6,641 bases of DNA from Candidatus Sulfopaludibacter sp. SbA3 (GTDB lineage Bacteria; Acidobacteriota; Terriglobia; 20CM-2-55-15), in assembly GCA_945861845.1 (NCBI GenBank), contig CAMAWS010000190.1, forward strand, positions 1 to 6,641. The letters run 5' to 3'. Under the pieces are notes generated by a model. It saw nothing but the letters and a program-made list of their open reading frames with translations, searched no databases and was not told where the DNA came from. A program made the translations under genes and the position numbers. Below, piece by piece: positions 5,740-6,641 of this stretch. The stretch's first letter is position 1; every line of letters begins with the position of its first letter.

Positions 5740-6641
5740 ATGACCACCCCAAAACCTAGAAAGCCTGTTTCCCTCCAGCACATCAACTCCTGGCGTATGC
5801 GGCGTCAGTTCCTCGACGAGCCCTATCCGTCGAAGAATATTGTCGACTTAGTCAGGTCTGTGGGTTGGATCTATTCTCCGGGATGTTCGACGCCGTATCT
5901 GTCGTTGTGGGCGCGGATGTCGTCGTTCAAGACAGAAGACCTTAACAAGCTCGTTTTTGACGGAAACAAACTGGTCCAACTCGAAACACTTCGGGGCTGC
6001 ACCATGCTGGTGCCGCGTGATCAGGCCGTGGTGGCCCTCCGGATTCGAAGCCGCACGTTCACAGAACTCTCAAAGCAGGCGCGGCAGCAAATGCCGATCA
6101 CGGAGCCGGAAATGGAGCGGTTGAAGGGCGTGGTGCTGAAGGCGCTTCAGAGTACGCCAAAGACGGGAGAGCAACTTCGCCAGGCAGTTCCGGGATCGCT
6201 GATCAAGGATTTCGGTCCGGATCTCAAGCGTATAGGTCTGACGAACAGCCTTTCACTTGGTATTAATCTGTTGAGGGAAGAAGGCAAGGTCATCAAGACC
6301 CAGGGAAACAGGCGCCTGGACACCACCGAATACTCGTTCCAACTGACCACGAACGTCTTACCGGAAGTTGACCCTTACTCAATCCGAATGGAGGAAGCGT
6401 GTTCGCGGCTCGCCACCCAGTATTTCCGCGCAGAAGCTCCGGCGCGAGTGAAGGATTTTGCCTGGTGGGCGGGTATTAATGTCACCGATGCGATCCGTGG
6501 CGCAGCTGAAATCAAGCCAAAGCTCGTGCCCCTCGCGGTAGAAGGCTCGCCGGACGAGTTTCTTATGGCGGAGTCCGACCTGGACGACTTCTTTTCGTTC
6601 ATTCCGGACGAGAACGCGGTCAATTTCCTTCCATACCGGGA
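5740..6641 (+). CDS. Winged-helix DNA-binding protein of the AlkZ-like/HTH_42 (YcaQ-related) family, 3' end cut off
   Basis: The first 300 codons are present and remain open to the right edge. Family features include an N-terminal segment with VSLQHINSWRMRRQFL (10-25), TPYLSLWARM (51-60) followed by FKTEDLNKLVFD and LRGCTMLVPRD (84-94), a middle winged-helix region (about 125-205), and VKDFAWWAGINVTDAIRGA (237-255). It ends at FLPYR, where the family usually has the LP-x-x-D-x-Y-like motif of its C-terminal beta part. Relatives AlkZ and YcaQ are DNA glycosylases that unhook crosslinks or remove bulky alkyl adducts. Here the catalytic Gln-x-Gln (or Gln-x-Asp) position appears to read Y45-S46-P47, so activity is uncertain. 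ATG 5740 is preferred because it keeps the conserved N-terminal helix; an ATG at 5732 stops at once, and M20 (5797) would cut the helix. The ribosome site (AGGTGG/GAG, 5717-5726) is weak. The gene is divergent from the VOC gene. Confidence 0.82.
   Translation, partial: MTTPKPRKPVSLQHINSWRMRRQFLDEPYPSKNIVDLVRSVGWIYSPGCSTPYLSLWARMSSFKTEDLNKLVFDGNKLVQLETLRGCTMLVPRDQAVVALRIRSRTFTELSKQARQQMPITEPEMERLKGVVLKALQSTPKTGEQLRQAVPGSLIKDFGPDLKRIGLTNSLSLGINLLREEGKVIKTQGNRRLDTTEYSFQLTTNVLPEVDPYSIRMEEACSRLATQYFRAEAPARVKDFAWWAGINVTDAIRGAAEIKPKLVPLAVEGSPDEFLMAESDLDDFFSFIPDENAVNFLPYR

Noticed and set aside
5732..5743. Upstream ATG for the winged-helix gene
   Set aside because: It reads three codons and stops (TGA at 5741-5743), so it is not the gene start.
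6147..6623. Two minus-strand frames of 67 and 82 codons at the right edge
   Set aside because: They are antisense to the continuous winged-helix frame running from 5740 to the edge, which has clear family motifs.

Overview
The window looks like chromosomal DNA of a Gram-negative bacterium with fairly high GC content. It carries a tripartite-type RND efflux pump with a lipoprotein membrane fusion subunit, which implies an outer membrane. The RND protein style, the TetR-MFP-RND operon and the neighbouring AlkZ-like winged-helix gene recall Acidobacteriota or a similar soil lineage. That placement is a guess from general familiarity and was not tested.

Layout. Positions 1-184 hold only a short, unrecognised reading frame on the minus strand that runs off the left edge. 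From 5188 down to 260, all on the minus strand, lies a three-gene efflux operon: a TetR-family repressor (4595-5188, GTG start), a periplasmic membrane fusion lipoprotein (3349-4536) and an HAE1-type RND transporter (260-3352). The last two genes overlap by ATGA. No outer membrane factor is visible. Upstream on the same strand is a small VOC/glyoxalase-fold protein (5260-5673). Divergent from it on the plus strand is the first 300 codons of a winged-helix protein of the AlkZ-like/HTH_42 family (from 5740, cut by the right edge).

Regulation. A perfect 16-bp palindrome, AAGTAAGTACTTACTT (5211-5226), sits between a candidate -35 and a good -10 just ahead of tetR. This is a convincing operator for autorepression of the efflux operon. 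The 66-bp gap between the VOC and winged-helix genes contains a near-consensus sigma70 promoter pointing right (TTGACT, 17 bp, TACAAT). An inverted repeat covers the predicted start site.

How the genes work together. The likely picture is a drug or solvent efflux pump released when a small molecule binds the TetR protein, with an outer membrane channel supplied from elsewhere. The VOC protein and the winged-helix protein may add detoxification or DNA-damage functions, but adjacency is the only evidence. Both have unusual active-site positions: Gln and His replace the two metal-binding Glu residues of glyoxalase I in the VOC protein, and Tyr-Ser-Pro stands where AlkZ-type glycosylases have their catalytic Gln-x-Gln. 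I see no clear new multi-gene system, tRNA, rRNA, CRISPR array or insertion sequence.
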